From Carya illinoinensis (lineage: Eukaryota; Streptophyta; Magnoliopsida; Fagales; Juglandaceae), in NCBI RefSeq assembly GCF_018687715.1, contig NC_056766.1, forward strand, positions 24,413,501 through 24,477,500: a DNA stretch of 64,000 nucleotides, written 5' to 3'. Numbering within the stretch: position 1 is the stretch's first letter; each line of letters starts with the position of its first letter. Shown one piece after another: positions 36,957-48,510 of this stretch. Both the position numbers and the translations under genes were made by a program. A model generated the notes under the pieces. That model did no database searches and was not told the DNA's origin. It worked only from the letters and a program-made list of their open reading frames with translations.

Positions 36957-39508
36957 TTTAGGTATTCTCCAATCTCTGTGCAGTTATTAAGAACATACCA
37001 TCTGGCTTTTATAAAAGCATCATCGTCTAATTGGTGACGTGATGCAAAACCCATGGGTCGCACCTTCGCGGAAAAAACAGATAGTCCCTCTCGTACACCC
37101 TCTTCTCCTTCGTCGACGTTACGTTCAGGAGGATTGAATCTAGTTTCAACATCATGGAGGTACATGGAACAAAAATTCAAGCATTCAACATGGATATAGG
37201 CCTCAGCTATTGAACCTTCTGGGTAGGCCTTATTCTTAACATATCTCTTGAATTTTCCGAGATATCTCTCGAAAGGATACATCCACCTATATTGAACTGG
37301 CCCTGCAAGCAGAGCCTCACGTGGCAAGTGATAGGCTAAGTGCACCATTATGTCGAAAAAGGTAGGCGGAAAAATCATCTCAAGCTTGCAAAGAATAACG
37401 ACGATATCAGTCTGAAGCCGCTCTAAGACTTCCTTCTTACATGTTCTAGCACACAATTCTTTGAACAAAGTGCTTAGCTCAGTTAGTGCCAACCGTACAT
37501 CTTGGCGTAAGTATCCAGAAATTGCAACAGGAAGTAATCTTTGCATGAAAATATGGCAATCATGACTTTTCATCCCCGAGATTTTGCAGTCACTTACACT
37601 AACACATCTGGCAATGTTTGAAGCGAAGCCATCCAGGAATTTCACACCATGCAACCAATTACAAAAACCAGTCCGCTCAGCTCCATACAACGTATAACAT
37701 GCTTGTGGCATACTAATGCGTTGTCCATCCTGAATAAGGTGTAACTCCTCTCTTATATTGAGAGTGGAAAGGTCACGACGTGCATTAGGATGATCTTTAG
37801 TTTTGCCAGAGATATTCATCAAAGTTCCTAAGATGTTGTCACATATGTTCTTCTCAATGTGCATTACATCTAGATTATGTCTAATCTTTATAGTTGACCA
37901 ATATGGCAATTGAAAGAAGATACTTTTCTTGGTCCAATTGAACTCCTCTGTGGTACGCTTTCTTTTCTTTATGGATTTGCCAAAATTTGCATCAGGAATA
38001 TTTTGGAGTTGAATGAGTACATCTTCTCCTGAATAAATTGTAGGTGGGTCACGATGCTCTGCACTGCCATTAAAAATAGTCTTTTTCTTTCTCCAGATGT
38101 GGCCCGGTGGCAAGAATCGGCGATGACCCATGTAACAATGCTTTCGGCTATATGTCAACCACATCGAATCTGTTTCTTCCTTGCACGATGGACATGCCAT
38201 CTTCCCCTTAGTACTCCACCCGGAGAGGTTTCCATAAGCAGGAAAGTCGTTGATTGTCCATAGCAATGCTGCATGCAATCTGAAAGTCTCTTTGGCCTTT
38301 GCATCATATGTATCAACACCATTATCCCATAGATCAATCAATTCATCTATCAAAGGTTGAAGATAAACATCGATTTCATTTCCTGGTGATCTTGGTCCAG
38401 GAATCAAGAGTGAAGTGATAAAAAATGGATCCTTCATGCACAACCACGGAGGTAAGTTGTAAGGGACAAGAATCACTGGCCATATGCTATAAGGCTTAGC
38501 CAAATTATTAAATGGGTTGAAACCATCGCTAGCTAAACCAAGCCTGACATTTCTTGGATCTTCTGCGAACCAAGCATGCTTTTGATCAAATGTCGTCCAC
38601 ACCTCAGAGTCAGCAGGATGACTTAGAATATCTTGCTGCATGACACGCTGATCCTTGTGCCACCTCATATCAACTGATGTTTTTTGTGACATAAACAATC
38701 TCTGCAATCTTGGCTTCAACGTAAAATGTCTTAAAACCTTTTGAGGAATTCGCCTCTTCTTAGTGTTGCTGAATTTCCACCTTGAAAGTTTACATTTCGG
38801 GCATTCATCTTTATCCACATTTTCCCTCCAATAAAGAATGCAGTCATTCGGACAAACATGTATCTTGGTGTAAGTAAAGCCCAGCCCTTTTTCCAAGTTA
38901 CGTGATTCTTGATATGAGTTTGGCAAAAAGGCATTGGGAAAAGCCGACTTCAACAAGTGTAAAAGCATGTCGAAAGACTTTACACTCCAACCACCAAGTG
39001 TTTTAATGTGCAGCAACTTGACAGTGAATGATAGTTTAGAATACTTTGTACAACCTTCATAAAGAGGACGCCGGGAATCAGCCAACAGCTGGTCAAAAGT
39101 CCGAGATGAAAAGGTATCGACCGATGTGGAACCCGCAGCATGGAATGAATCGCTTATGGGAACATCAGGAAATCTGGCAGCCCGAATATCTCGTAACATA
39201 ACATCAACATCATCAATGAATTCATCCTCTTCATCAGGATCATGCACATTATCATCATCACTTATGATTAAATCTTCTTCTTCACCATGAAAAATCCACG
39301 TCGTGTAATTCTTGTCAATACCTTTAATAAACAAGTGTCTCTCTACCTGGGTTATTGGTAGGAAGTAATTATTTGAACATCTGACACATGGGCAACGAAT
39401 TTCCTCACTTGTAGCATAAGTTTGGGCCAAGGTAAGGAACTCTTTCACTCCTTTAGCATATTCCCTAGATCCAAATCTATCAGTGATTTGCATCCAACTC
39501 TTGTCCAT
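36957..39508 (-). CDS. TNP2-type CACTA transposase, main exon
   Basis: An 850-codon open exon starting with ATG directly after an acceptor (TTATTTCTAG). Residues 1-80 form the transposase-associated domain (CPCVRC, RHLFIKGI, YTTWIFHGE). About 205-560 is the tnp2 transposase core: CPNDC.LYW, CPKCK, MRWHKD, ASDGFNPF (D328), PGNEIDVYLQPL, HAALLWTINDFPAYGNLSGW and RHNLDVMHIEKNICDN. About 640-800 is the DUF4218 region (LPVAISGYL, FFDIMVHLAYHLPREA, YPFERYLGKFKRYV). The acidic residues in ASDGFN, NEIDVY and LDVMHIEKN are candidate catalytic positions of the CMC-type DDE fold. It would cut and rejoin the element's ends with TNPA help. The exon itself is undamaged; the fault is in the next exon. Confidence 0.88.
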
Positions 39509-42500
39509 CTAGAAATAAGTAGAGGTGCAAGAGTTGTTTAATAATTAATAAATGCAGCACGGTTTTTTGTGACTATTGGATTCTGATCAGTGTAAACTTC
39601 ATTTCAAAAAAATCCAACATGGCAAGTAGTATTGTTGAAACATATTACTGAGAAAGGGAAATAAAATATTAATCTGAATATATAGTAAGTTGGTCCATGT
39701 GCATACATAAAATATTAGATAAATGGGTTTTCCATGCATGAATATATAGTCAAGATTCAATTACTTTATCTAGTGCCAGCAGTCACTTTTTACAAGATGA
39801 TTTTGAGAAGACTAAATTAAACAGCATATGATTTTCAGAAAGGATGCCCAAATGATTTACAAAGTCCAATTTAGAAGAAGATTATATAAATTCAAAGCAG
39901 AAAATTATGTTTAATTGATAATAATAAAACCATATTCACACCAGAAATTACACTTTTTGTGACCAAAAGTGTGTATTAAAGGAGAACAAAATCAACTGTA
40001 TAATCAGGGATATAAGAAATGGAAGATGGTTGAAGAGACTAAAGACTTCCACAAGCAGAAAAGAACAAAAGGATCTGAACTTCATGGCAAAAATAATATC
40101 TAGATAAAAGGCTTAAAAGCTAAACTCATTTTTATTTAGTAGTTGAATAAGTATAAGCTGATACCCATTCAAAATATTATTATTATTATTAGTCCATATT
40201 ATTCCTGACTGCACATAGAACAAATTCAGTAGAATTAGGTGAATTTGCCTGGCTAGTGTCCCCATGGAATTATTCCAATATCTAGTTTACCATACTTTTC
40301 TTGATAAAAGAAATAAAAAGACCTCCGGCTCAGTCCACCACTTCTCTTTTTCATATACAATATTGGATAATTCAACTGATCAAATCAATCTCAAAGTGGT
40401 GAGAAACTTGGGTAGTGTGGTAAACAATAGGACAAGCACCCACATGATGACATGCATATACGCGGGTAGATCGATGGGCGTGACAAATGCATGTGCAGCT
40501 TAATCGTATGATACAATATATGACGATCCAACAATGGCATATATAAATTTGGGTATCTCATGACCATATATTTTTCTGTCCATAAATACATAAAAATCTA
40601 AAAACAGAACATATATGTGGTAGAAAGGTTCCAGAATTAATTATAAGAACGTAGACATGATGATCCTTTCAAATTTTTATCCTATTGGAAGTTAGTGACT
40701 TGTAATTTCAGAAAAAGAAACAAAGATCATGTGGGACAAGATAGGATTGAGATTAGTGTACTCTTGCCTACAACTTTAGGGTTTTATCAGTCAAAAGCAG
40801 ATTTCTAGGGGATATTAGCTAGGCTTATGTACTTCAATTCAAATCATAGTCTCTAATGTCAACTATTATTAATGTCTAATTAATTTATTACTTCAATAAA
40901 ATCATAGGCTGCATTACTGACTCACCGAATACATTCAAATCTGAAAACAGAACATATATGTGGTAGAAAGGCTCCAGAATTAATTATAAGGCCATAGACA
41001 TGATGATCCGATCGAACTTTGATCCTCTTGGAAGTTAGTGACTCCTCATTTCAGTAAAAGAAACAAAGATCATGTGGGACAAGATAGGATTGAGATTAGA
41101 GTACCCTTGCCTATAACTTTAGGGTTTTATAAGTCAAAAGCAGATTTCTAGCTATGGGATATTAATAGATAGCTAGGCTGTATTTACTTCAATATATATA
41201 TAAAATCATAGTTTCTAATGTCAACTATTAATGTCTAATTAATATATTTTTCCTTTATAGCTATAAATTTGGTTTGTTGGTATTTCTTTATGAGGAGGCA
41301 ATTTGTAATCTATAAAGATGTTTGGTTCTGGCCAATTTATTTTCTATATTAAATGCTTAAATTCTAGCGTTAGATGAGATTATCCTGTAAGTTTTTATTT
41401 TTTTTGTTCACATCTTCCTTTGTACCTCAATAGAAAATAATAGAATATAGTCGTCGTGTTTGTATATCTATATTTGAAGTAGCATGCCTCCAGTTTCCGA
41501 ACTCTACAAGTTATATTATTAACTATTAATCTGGACTATATTCATGCTACTTTGAATTTAAGTTTTTATTATCATTAATTATATTAATTGATGACACATA
41601 TTTTTGTATATGCACGTTAGATGCACACTCTATCTCTCCCTCCCTCTCTCTCTCTCTCATTAATAGTTTACAATCGTTTCAAACAATGCTATTGAACTTC
41701 TACAGACTTCCACAAAGATCAAATAGTTCTTTTTCTAAACACATTTAACAAGATTCAATCCTATCAGAATGGAAGTGTAAAATCCTACCTTACTTGACAT
41801 GATTATTATAAAATGTTGGTAGACTCTGTTTGAATATCTTCACTTCCAGTTCCTTTTTCTAGTTTTAGTATTGACTTTAAGTTTGTCTCAACTATGGAGG
41901 TCTGGTGGAGTAATTTATTTATTTATTTTATAAGTAAAAATCAGTAATATATTTATTATTTATTACATAAGCCATCATTTTTTGTTTTGTTTTGGATAGG
42001 CTTCTGGGAAGTTCCACTTAGCTCTCCAATTCATGATTTATACACCATGGAGAAGTTCATTTTTTTTAGCTTTTGAAGCCCCATCTTCTTTTAAAATTGG
42101 ATTGCAAAACTTACACATGCAGTCTTTATGGTATCTATTTTGATGGATATAAGGCATGATACATGGTAGTTGCAATTATTGCCCCATGGTAATCAACTAT
42201 CACCTAGCAAAAATAAATCAAGTTTCTAGTTCCAATTTTCTGTGTCTAGCTTTCCATCACTTCACAAGAGAGAAAATTAAGTTTTGTCCTGTAACTATCC
42301 AAGGAAAGCTCAAGTCACATATGAATTTATAATTCAAAAGGACTAATCAATGTGAGCATTGGAGTCCCTTAAAATGATTATAAACTACAAAACTTATCAC
42401 TCAGCAACAATGTGGATCCCATTTACCACTCCTTCTTTTCATTATAAACCGCAAGTATTTTTTTTTTCAAACTTTTACCTCCCCGAAATGGCAGCAACAA

Positions 42501-42851
42501 TTACAGAGTTTTTGTATATGCATTTACATGTGTATTTGTAGGAATGAAGCACCATAGTTGCAGGAAAATCGTGCTTAAGCAGAACCAGTAGCCAAAAATT
42601 TCATCTTTTTCCATTTTTTCCCCTTTTATAAGCAAACTATACAATCCATAAGTGTAAATCACGAGAGGTACATTTTAAAATCAAAGACCACAATGTAAAA
42701 CAACTAAACTAGATACATCTATCAACCCCAAAATTACAAGCGATACGACCGATTGTTTTCGTTCAGAAACGAATCAGTTACAGAGAGAGACACAGAGAGA
42801 TAGAGAGCGAGAGAGAGCGAGAGAGAGTGATGGAGCATAAAAGAAACTCAC
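39509..42851 (-). other. Predicted long 5' intron of the TNP2 transcript
   Basis: Runs from a donor in CTCGCCG/GTGAGTTTC (42851) to the acceptor just before the TNP2 ATG (39509). AT-rich, no gene. It contains a local duplication at 40593-41245 and a TC tract near 41628-41660. A 5' intron of this kind would allow alternative splicing to TNP2 or TNPA, as known for En/Spm, but this is a prediction. Confidence 0.5.
40593..41245. repeat. ~345-bp-period tandem duplication within the CACTA intron
   Basis: Copy 1 at about 40593-40890 and copy 2 at about 40938-41245 share ACAGAACATATATGTGGTAG, GTGGGACAAGATAGGATTGA and the run ending ATGTCTAATTAAT, with scattered substitutions and small indels. Confidence 0.85.
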
Positions 42852-42945
42852 CGGCGAGAAGACGGCGACGAGACGACGGCGCGATGACGGTGGCGAGATG
42901 ACGGCGAGAAGACTGCGCCGCTACCGAGAACCAAAACCCCCGTGT

Positions 42946-43007
<62 letters not shown>

Positions 43008-43016
43008 GGAAAATGT
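42852..43016 (-). promoter_or_regulatory. Predicted untranslated first exon of the CACTA transcript, with (GA)n
   Basis: On the minus strand a long CT tract (42950-43001) is followed by a GC-rich stretch with repeated CTCGCCGTC units and a strong donor (GTGAGT, 42851-42846). It lies about 330-490 bases inside the right terminus, where CACTA promoters normally sit. No ATG-led long frame is present. Inference from position, composition and splice site. Confidence 0.5.
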
Positions 43017-43059
43017 CTGAATCGTGGGAAAATTATGGGCGCGAGGGGTAAAGTGTAGA

Positions 43060-43344
43060 AACTCTATTAAGGCGACTTTTAAGTCGCCTTAATAATACAA
43101 AAAGTCGCCTTAACAAATTGATAATAACGGCGGACACTTGTTATGACAATATTGCTTTACAGGAATGGGTTTTTTCCGGCAATATTATTTCCGGCGAACA
43201 AAAATAGCCGGAAATAAGTGTTTTTTGCGGCTACTTTTATTATTGACACTAAAATTTTACCAAAGTTTAAAAATGGGCTTTTTGCGACCATAATTCTATC
43301 GTCGGAAATAAAAATAGCCGCAAATAGTCATTTTTCTTGTAGTG
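43060..43344. repeat. Right subterminal repeat region of the CACTA element
   Basis: Contains AGTCGCCTTAA inverted and direct copies and several TTTCCGGC/GCCGGAAATA motifs shared with the left end, finishing in TTCTTGTAGTG. Confidence 0.85.
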
Positions 43345-43450
43345 AGTAAAGCTTAATCTATGAATTGAGATCTGAATTGAGATCAAGTCAAAGTATTTTC
43401 ACGAATCAATCTCTACTATAGGCTTTACTCAAGATTTAGTTCTCCTATGG

Positions 43451-43660
43451 AGAACTAAAAAAGTACAAATAAAATGGTCTTTCTTTTCTAATTAGATCTG
43501 TTGTCCCAGACCCCAAAGGCCAAGCCAAAAGACTTGCTTCCTATTACGTCATAGGAGAACTAAAAAAGTACAAATAAAATGGTCTTTTCTTTCTAATTAG
43601 ATCTGTTGTCCCAGACCCCAAAGGCCAAGCCAAAAGACTTGCTTCCTATTACATCTAAAC
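43451..43660 (+). repeat. Near-identical 105-bp tandem duplication in solo LTR F
   Basis: AGAACTAAAAAAGTACAAAT starts at 43451 and again at 43556. The two 105-base units differ at only a few positions, so the duplication is recent relative to F itself. Confidence 0.9.
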
Positions 43661-44177
43661 GCAACAAGGAAAAGATAGAAACTGTCATTTTCATTCAAAA
43701 GACCAAAAGAAAAAATAACGATCGATGACAGGTCCCGCGTCAACTCCTTCCCTTGTGTGTAATTCCATTGCAAGCTTCTCCGTGTCTCACATGTGAACTC
43801 CTTTCCTTGCCTTTCATTCAAAACAATAAAAATAAGATAATGATGATGAGCCTTAGTCCGAATGAAAGGGGCCCACTAGCATTGCTGTGTTGATGTCATC
43901 CACCTAAAAGCAACTCAAATTTGATTAAATTCAAATCTTCCCTCAGTTTTGTTCAAGCGGAAAAGGCAGATAATATTATAAAGTCCCGCATGCACTTGAA
44001 ACAGGCCCACTCTTTCAGGGACTCTGAAATTATAAAAAAAAAAATGTGCTTAGAAATATCTCAAAATAAATTAAAATTAAATTCAAGAATATAAATTAAT
44101 TCCTATGATTTCTATTTACATTTTAGCATTCTAGTCTAATAATAAAATATTTAGAGTGCACTTTCGTACACTTATCA

Positions 44178-45981
44178 CACAGGTTCCCAAAAGCTAATGG
44201 AATGAACCGTTGTGAATTGCCTATAAAAGTCCTTCCTCCCTAGCTGGTAATCATCACATCTCCCTTCCTCATCTTCAAGCGTTTAGGGCCTTTCTGTCTT
44301 CCTTGTGTGGGTTCTATTATGTGAATTCTAATTTTGATGAGCCTTCTGGCTCTGGGTGAGGCTTCTTGTATGAAGGCTTACCACAAGCTCGCATCGAAGC
44401 AGATGCTTGGTGACTCCTTGTGGTGTTCAGAGGGAATTTTTTGGAAGGTTGTGTTGTTCCTTGTCATCACTTGGAGCTGCATTGTAGAGGCGATGTGGCC
44501 TAGGCTTCATGGCCACATTGTTTGATGGTCTTTTCTATCTCAAGACATGCCGTGCAGTCCATGTTTCGTTAGGACATCATGACCTATTTGTTGATTGGGT
44601 CAACTAGGGCCTCTCTCTCAAGCTTGGTTGGTGTAGGAGATTTCTCCGGCCTCGAAACCATTCAGGTTTGGATGTACCTTCTCCAACCAAGGAGGAGGAA
44701 AAGGGGCCTTGGTCTAGGTCTAGGTTCCCTATCGGGCCCTACTTAAGCTTGACACATTGTTGACATCTTTGATAGTGGCGATGATCGTGCTCCGGGGATC
44801 TCTGTTTGCAACTTCTACTAGAAAATGATTTGCTTTGACAACAGTTTTTCTGGTGGAAATCCAGAAGTTGAAGGGTCTTGAGGCGGATGAGTGAAAGGGC
44901 CCTCCGGCTCCTATCTTTTTTATACTTCTAGGATGGTGCGAGAGGGTGTAAGCCTCTAGTCGACCCCATTGACTTTGATCTTAATGATGGATTATTTTCC
45001 TTTTTCAGATGTACATGTCTATTTTTTCTTCTTGTAAGGTTCCCTGCAGGGATTTTGTACTCTTCCTCATTGTAAAGTCTTTGATTGTTAATGAATAAGT
45101 ATTCTCCTTGCTTGTATTCCCATGTTCTTTTGTCTTCACTTCATTATCATCTCTTTGTACTTTGCACATATCTTTTACTTGCCCCGCGGAGAGGATAAGT
45201 GTTGAGCCTAAGATGGCACTATCAGTGCTAAAGTCTTGGCTTTCTTTTTCCCTCCTGGGTGAGTGACTTTCTACGATGCGGGAGCAGGTTAGAGCATTTT
45301 AAGTCACCCCGCCTTGCTAGTTTCTCAAACCATTGAATGGGGGTGACCAAATGATATGTAAGGCCATGATGACTTCGACACTTAGGCGGAGGTCAAGAAG
45401 CACTCAAGGCAGACCTTACCTTGTTGACCTTTGTGCTTGGCGAGAAAGGGGCCGAGCAGTATGTAAGGCTACGCTTGCCCAGATACTCCTATGAAGGTCG
45501 AGCAGCACTTAGGCTGAAATTCGCCTCATTGACCCTTGTGCTTGGCAAGAGGGGGTTGAGTGGCATGTAAGGCCAGGCTTACCCAGATACTCCTATTGAG
45601 GTTGAGCAGCACTTAGACTGAAACTCACATTGTTCACCCTCACACTTAACGAGGGGTCGAGCAACATATAAGGTCGGGATCACCCAAATAATCCTACAGA
45701 GGTGGAGTAGCACTTAGGCTGTGAAACTAGCCTCGTTGACCCCGCGATTGGTGAGATGGGCCTAGTGGCATGTAAGGCCAGGCTCGCCTAGATAGTCATG
45801 CGGAGGTCAAGCAGCACTTAGGTTGGAACTTGCCTCATTGACCCTCACGTTTGGTGAGAGGAGGTCGAGCAACATGTAAGGCTGGGCTCGCCCAGATACT
45901 CCTGCAACGGTCGAGTAGCACTTAGGCTGAAATTCAGATTAGGTGAATTATGAGCCTTCTATGATGTTACAAATTGGTAAC
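44178..45981 (+). other. Element H 3' part, including TATA-like box and tandem repeats
   Basis: Continuation of H after F. A TATA-like CCTATAAAAGTCC lies at about 44220, and AT-rich 3'-UTR-like sequence with AATAAG lies near 45095. No protein family was recognised in the short frames (for example 44334-44525). It ends at the 5' LTR of C. Confidence 0.4.
45340..45945 (+). repeat. ~104-bp tandem repeat array in element H
   Basis: About five and a half diverged units. The anchor motif AGCA(G)CACTTAGGC(TG) recurs near 45393, 45503, 45608, 45708, 45811 and 45915 (spacing 100-110). Each unit also holds GGTCGAGCA, CATGTAAGGC and a CGCCCAGATACTCCT-like motif. Such arrays are known in the 3' untranslated regions of large plant Ty3/gypsy elements (Tat/Ogre type). 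Confidence 0.85.
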
Positions 45982-46980
45982 TAATAGGCCATGTAAGTCT
46001 AAGAGAAACCCAAAGCCGAACTCCAAGTATCAAGAGTGAGGCTTGAATGTGAGCTACATGGCTTGCAGGAGAAGAGAATAAGCTAGGAACATTCTGCATG
46101 GATCACGTACAACAGTTACAAATATGGCTACATTTGTGAACGTGTGACTCACTCAAAAATGAGTAGCACTAAAACTATCTCAAGTGCAGGAGGATGTCAT
46201 GTAATAATTAGGAATAAATTCCTAGATCGTCTCCTCAGGGAAAGTTACTTAAAAATCAAACTCGTTGAAAAAGGTGAAAAACTTCACAAAGAGAAAATAA
46301 AATGATGGTATGTGCAATGGATGGGAGAGGACACTAGTCTTAGACTAGATTCATATTTTTGGATTTTGATTGTCGGATTGAAATGTAAAGGACTAATAGA
46401 TTAGACTCAGAAATTAATAAAACTAAATTAAGAATTAAACTAAATTAGGAAGTAATTGACAAAACATGCACTGAAAATTGAAAAGCCCCAAAATCAATAT
46501 TCTAGGGTTCATCATTGTATTCAAATCACAAATTCTCAATTAAACCACCGTAATTGTAATCACTATTAAAATGAAAGCTTAACGAAACGATAAAAATAAA
46601 TAACATGAATTAAATGAATAACAAGTAAATTAATCAAACGTCTAAATCAAAATTCTCCAAAATAATTCAGAAACTCAAAACTGAAATGAAATAGCAAGTA
46701 GGGAATTGAAAAGATCAAGCCAATTGAATGGAGATGAAGATTCGAAGCGATGAAGGAGGCTGAGCTGCAGTGGCAATTGGACCCCTCAAGGAGTTCTTCA
46801 ATCTGCTGCAGTGTAAGCGAATGATCCAGTGGAAATTGTGTAGCTGCGTGAATGATTGATTGTATGAATCCTCCTCTCCGAATCTGAATGAAAATCAATG
46901 GAAAATAATGAATTCTAAGTGTTTCTCTACTCTAAACCGAGCTTTCCCAGCCCAGAGTCGGCCATAAGATGTAAAAAATC

Positions 46981-46990
46981 ATTTATATAC
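46981..46990 (-). promoter_or_regulatory. TATA box of element B 3' LTR
   Basis: Minus strand GTATATAAAT. The equivalent in the 5' LTR is at 54122-54131 and would start the genomic transcript about 30 bases further on the minus strand. Confidence 0.7.
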
Positions 46991-47030
46991 TCTGATGGCG
47001 GAATAAACCCTGATCTGTAAAATACGATAT

Positions 47031-47270
47031 TCGCTCGAGCGGAGTGTCGAGCAAACATCGAGCGTTCAACTCTGCCTAAGTTCGCTCGAGCGGCCTGTCG
47101 AGCGAACATCGAGCATTCGACTCTGCCTGAATTTGCTCGAGCGGCCAAATGACTCCGTTCGAGCGATCTCTTTTCCCGCAACTCGCTCGAGCCCACTGTC
47201 GAATGGAAGTCGAGCGTTTGAATCTGCCTAACTTCGCTCGAGCGGCCAGAAGATGCCGCTCCAGCGATAT
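47031..47270 (-). repeat. GCTCGAGC repeat array in U3 of the 3' LTR
   Basis: Five degenerate ~50-bp units, each centred on palindromic GCTCGAGC (near 47033, 47084, 47134, 47184, 47235), with interspersed half motifs such as GAGCGTT and TGTCGAGCGAA. In the element's orientation the array is about 40-280 bases upstream of the TATA box. Confidence 0.85.
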
Positions 47271-47451
47271 GTTCCATAAACCATATTAATCAACAGTTGA
47301 TAAAATTAGAGCAGAAATTCATGCTTTTAATCAATTAAAATCACAACTTTGATTTATTCATTTTTCCATATAAAACCAATGATAAAGTAATGAAAGAATT
47401 AATATATATTGGTTCCAAAAGCATTAAAAATGCAATAATTCAGCTCAATCA

Positions 47452-47463
47452 CACCCCCCAACT
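47452..47463 (-). promoter_or_regulatory. Polypurine tract of element B
   Basis: Minus strand AGTTGGGGGGTG directly adjoining the 3' LTR edge: the plus-strand primer site for reverse transcription. A near copy (TAGTTGGGGGGTAGC) lies at 48321-48335. Confidence 0.8.
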
Positions 47464-48510
47464 AGCATTTTGCTCATCCTTAAGCAAAATAGTGAAAATT
47501 AATTGAGATGAATATTGCATAAAGATCGAAATTCAAACAAAAACAATCAAACACAATTCTGAATTCTCACAAAAGTGACATGTTACTACTCAACCCCCAA
47601 GGGTTATACCCACCAAGACTATCTCAACAATCTTTCACATAGAATTAAGGCAAATGTCTCAGAACTCAAATGTGTGTGTGGAGCTAGACCGGTTGTGTGT
47701 TCCTTATTACTAGCCATGATTTGCCATAGGATTTTTCAACCTTAAGATTAATCATTGCTGATTCTAACTACAAGAAAGTCCAAGGGTCTAGCAGTTTTCA
47801 CGCCAGCTCTATTTTTAAAGGTTGGACACTCAACCCCCAAAATCTTGGGTAACTGTTTCTAGCCCTTTTTACTTAGGAAAGTTCACTAAGTTGCCTTTAT
47901 TCCTTTTCTCTCTCTGTTTTTTTTTTTCTTCTTTTCTTTTCAAATCCTTTTTTCTTTTCTTTTCCTTTTTTTTTTTTTGACATGGCTCGGTAGTCCTGTA
48001 ATTTACTTCTCTAGTGTTAAATCAATGAATGGTAAATAAGGAACACTACAAGCGTAAGCATGTGCAAAATGTCCTTCAAAATTTGCCTTTCGTTCTACAA
48101 AAATTTTATCAAGTTTCATCTCAATAAGCATAACATCCTAGTGTTTCAAGCCACATATCAACAAAATATGATGCATCAAAAATCATGCTCTATGTTTTAA
48201 GCTTGAAAATAAATCTTCACAAATGATCCCGCTCAACTACTCCACCAATATGCTCAAATTTCGCAAATCTTATTTTTTTATTTTTTATATATACTTTTTT
48301 TCTTAAATTGTGCACACATGCTACCCCCCAACTAGTGAGAGACATAGTCCTCAATGAGTCGAACGAAAGAAAAGAAAGTGCACAGAACTAAGCAAGCAAA
48401 ACAAACAATCAACATGAAATATAAAATCAAAGCAAAAGAACAAATAAAAACAAAGCAAGTAAAGAAAACTGTAAAGAAGGAGAAGCAAATCAAAACACTT
48501 CCCTGGGGTC
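47464..48510 (-). other. Element B 3' non-coding region between pol and PPT
   Basis: No coding frame: env-like sequence known from some Athila elements is absent. Contains a T-rich tract (47895-47980) and a second PPT-like purine run at 48321-48335. Confidence 0.6.

Larger units (their letters stand above)
31041..43344 (-). mobile_element. Complete CACTA (En/Spm) transposon, 12,304 bp, TSD AGT
   Basis: Left terminus CACTACAGGAAA; right terminus (reverse complement) CACTACAAGAAA: a 12-bp inverted repeat with one mismatch. Flanking AGT at 31038-31040 and 43345-43347 is the 3-bp duplication expected for CACTA. Genes, all minus strand: untranslated exon at the right end, TNP2 transposase, TNPA-like protein, and a captured MADS exon near the left end. 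Subterminal regions repeat TTTCCGGC/GCCGGAAAT motifs. It lies inside solo LTR F, so it is younger than F. TNP2 is damaged in its C-terminal exon, so autonomy is doubtful. Confidence 0.92.
30467..44177 (-). mobile_element. Solo LTR F (Athila-like), split by the CACTA element
   Basis: Without the 12.3 kb insert, F is about 1.4 kb. It starts TGATTACACCCAATC and ends CACTTATCA on the plus strand, with flanks CACAC and CACAG (4/5 TSD match). It is the reverse-complement homologue of the 5' LTR of element G (61405-62716), including TTCTTCCGACT and GGATC(A/G)ACACCCT near one end and GAAAGTGCACT near the other. No PBS or gag adjoins it, so it is a solo LTR. Confidence 0.75.
46145..47451 (-). repeat. 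3' LTR of element B (1,307 bp)
   Basis: Starts TGACTCACTCAAAAATGAG and ends CAGCTCAATCA on the plus strand. It contains the TATA box and GCTCGAGC array (see separate entries). Confidence 0.92.

Noticed and set aside
44334..44525. 63-codon frame with a hydrophobic C-terminus as a small membrane protein gene
   Set aside because: No family match and no other support; located in the decayed 3' part of element H.
47031..47270. CRISPR-like regular repeats
   Set aside because: Degenerate ~50-bp units without distinct spacers, within a plant LTR and present in both LTRs of one element.
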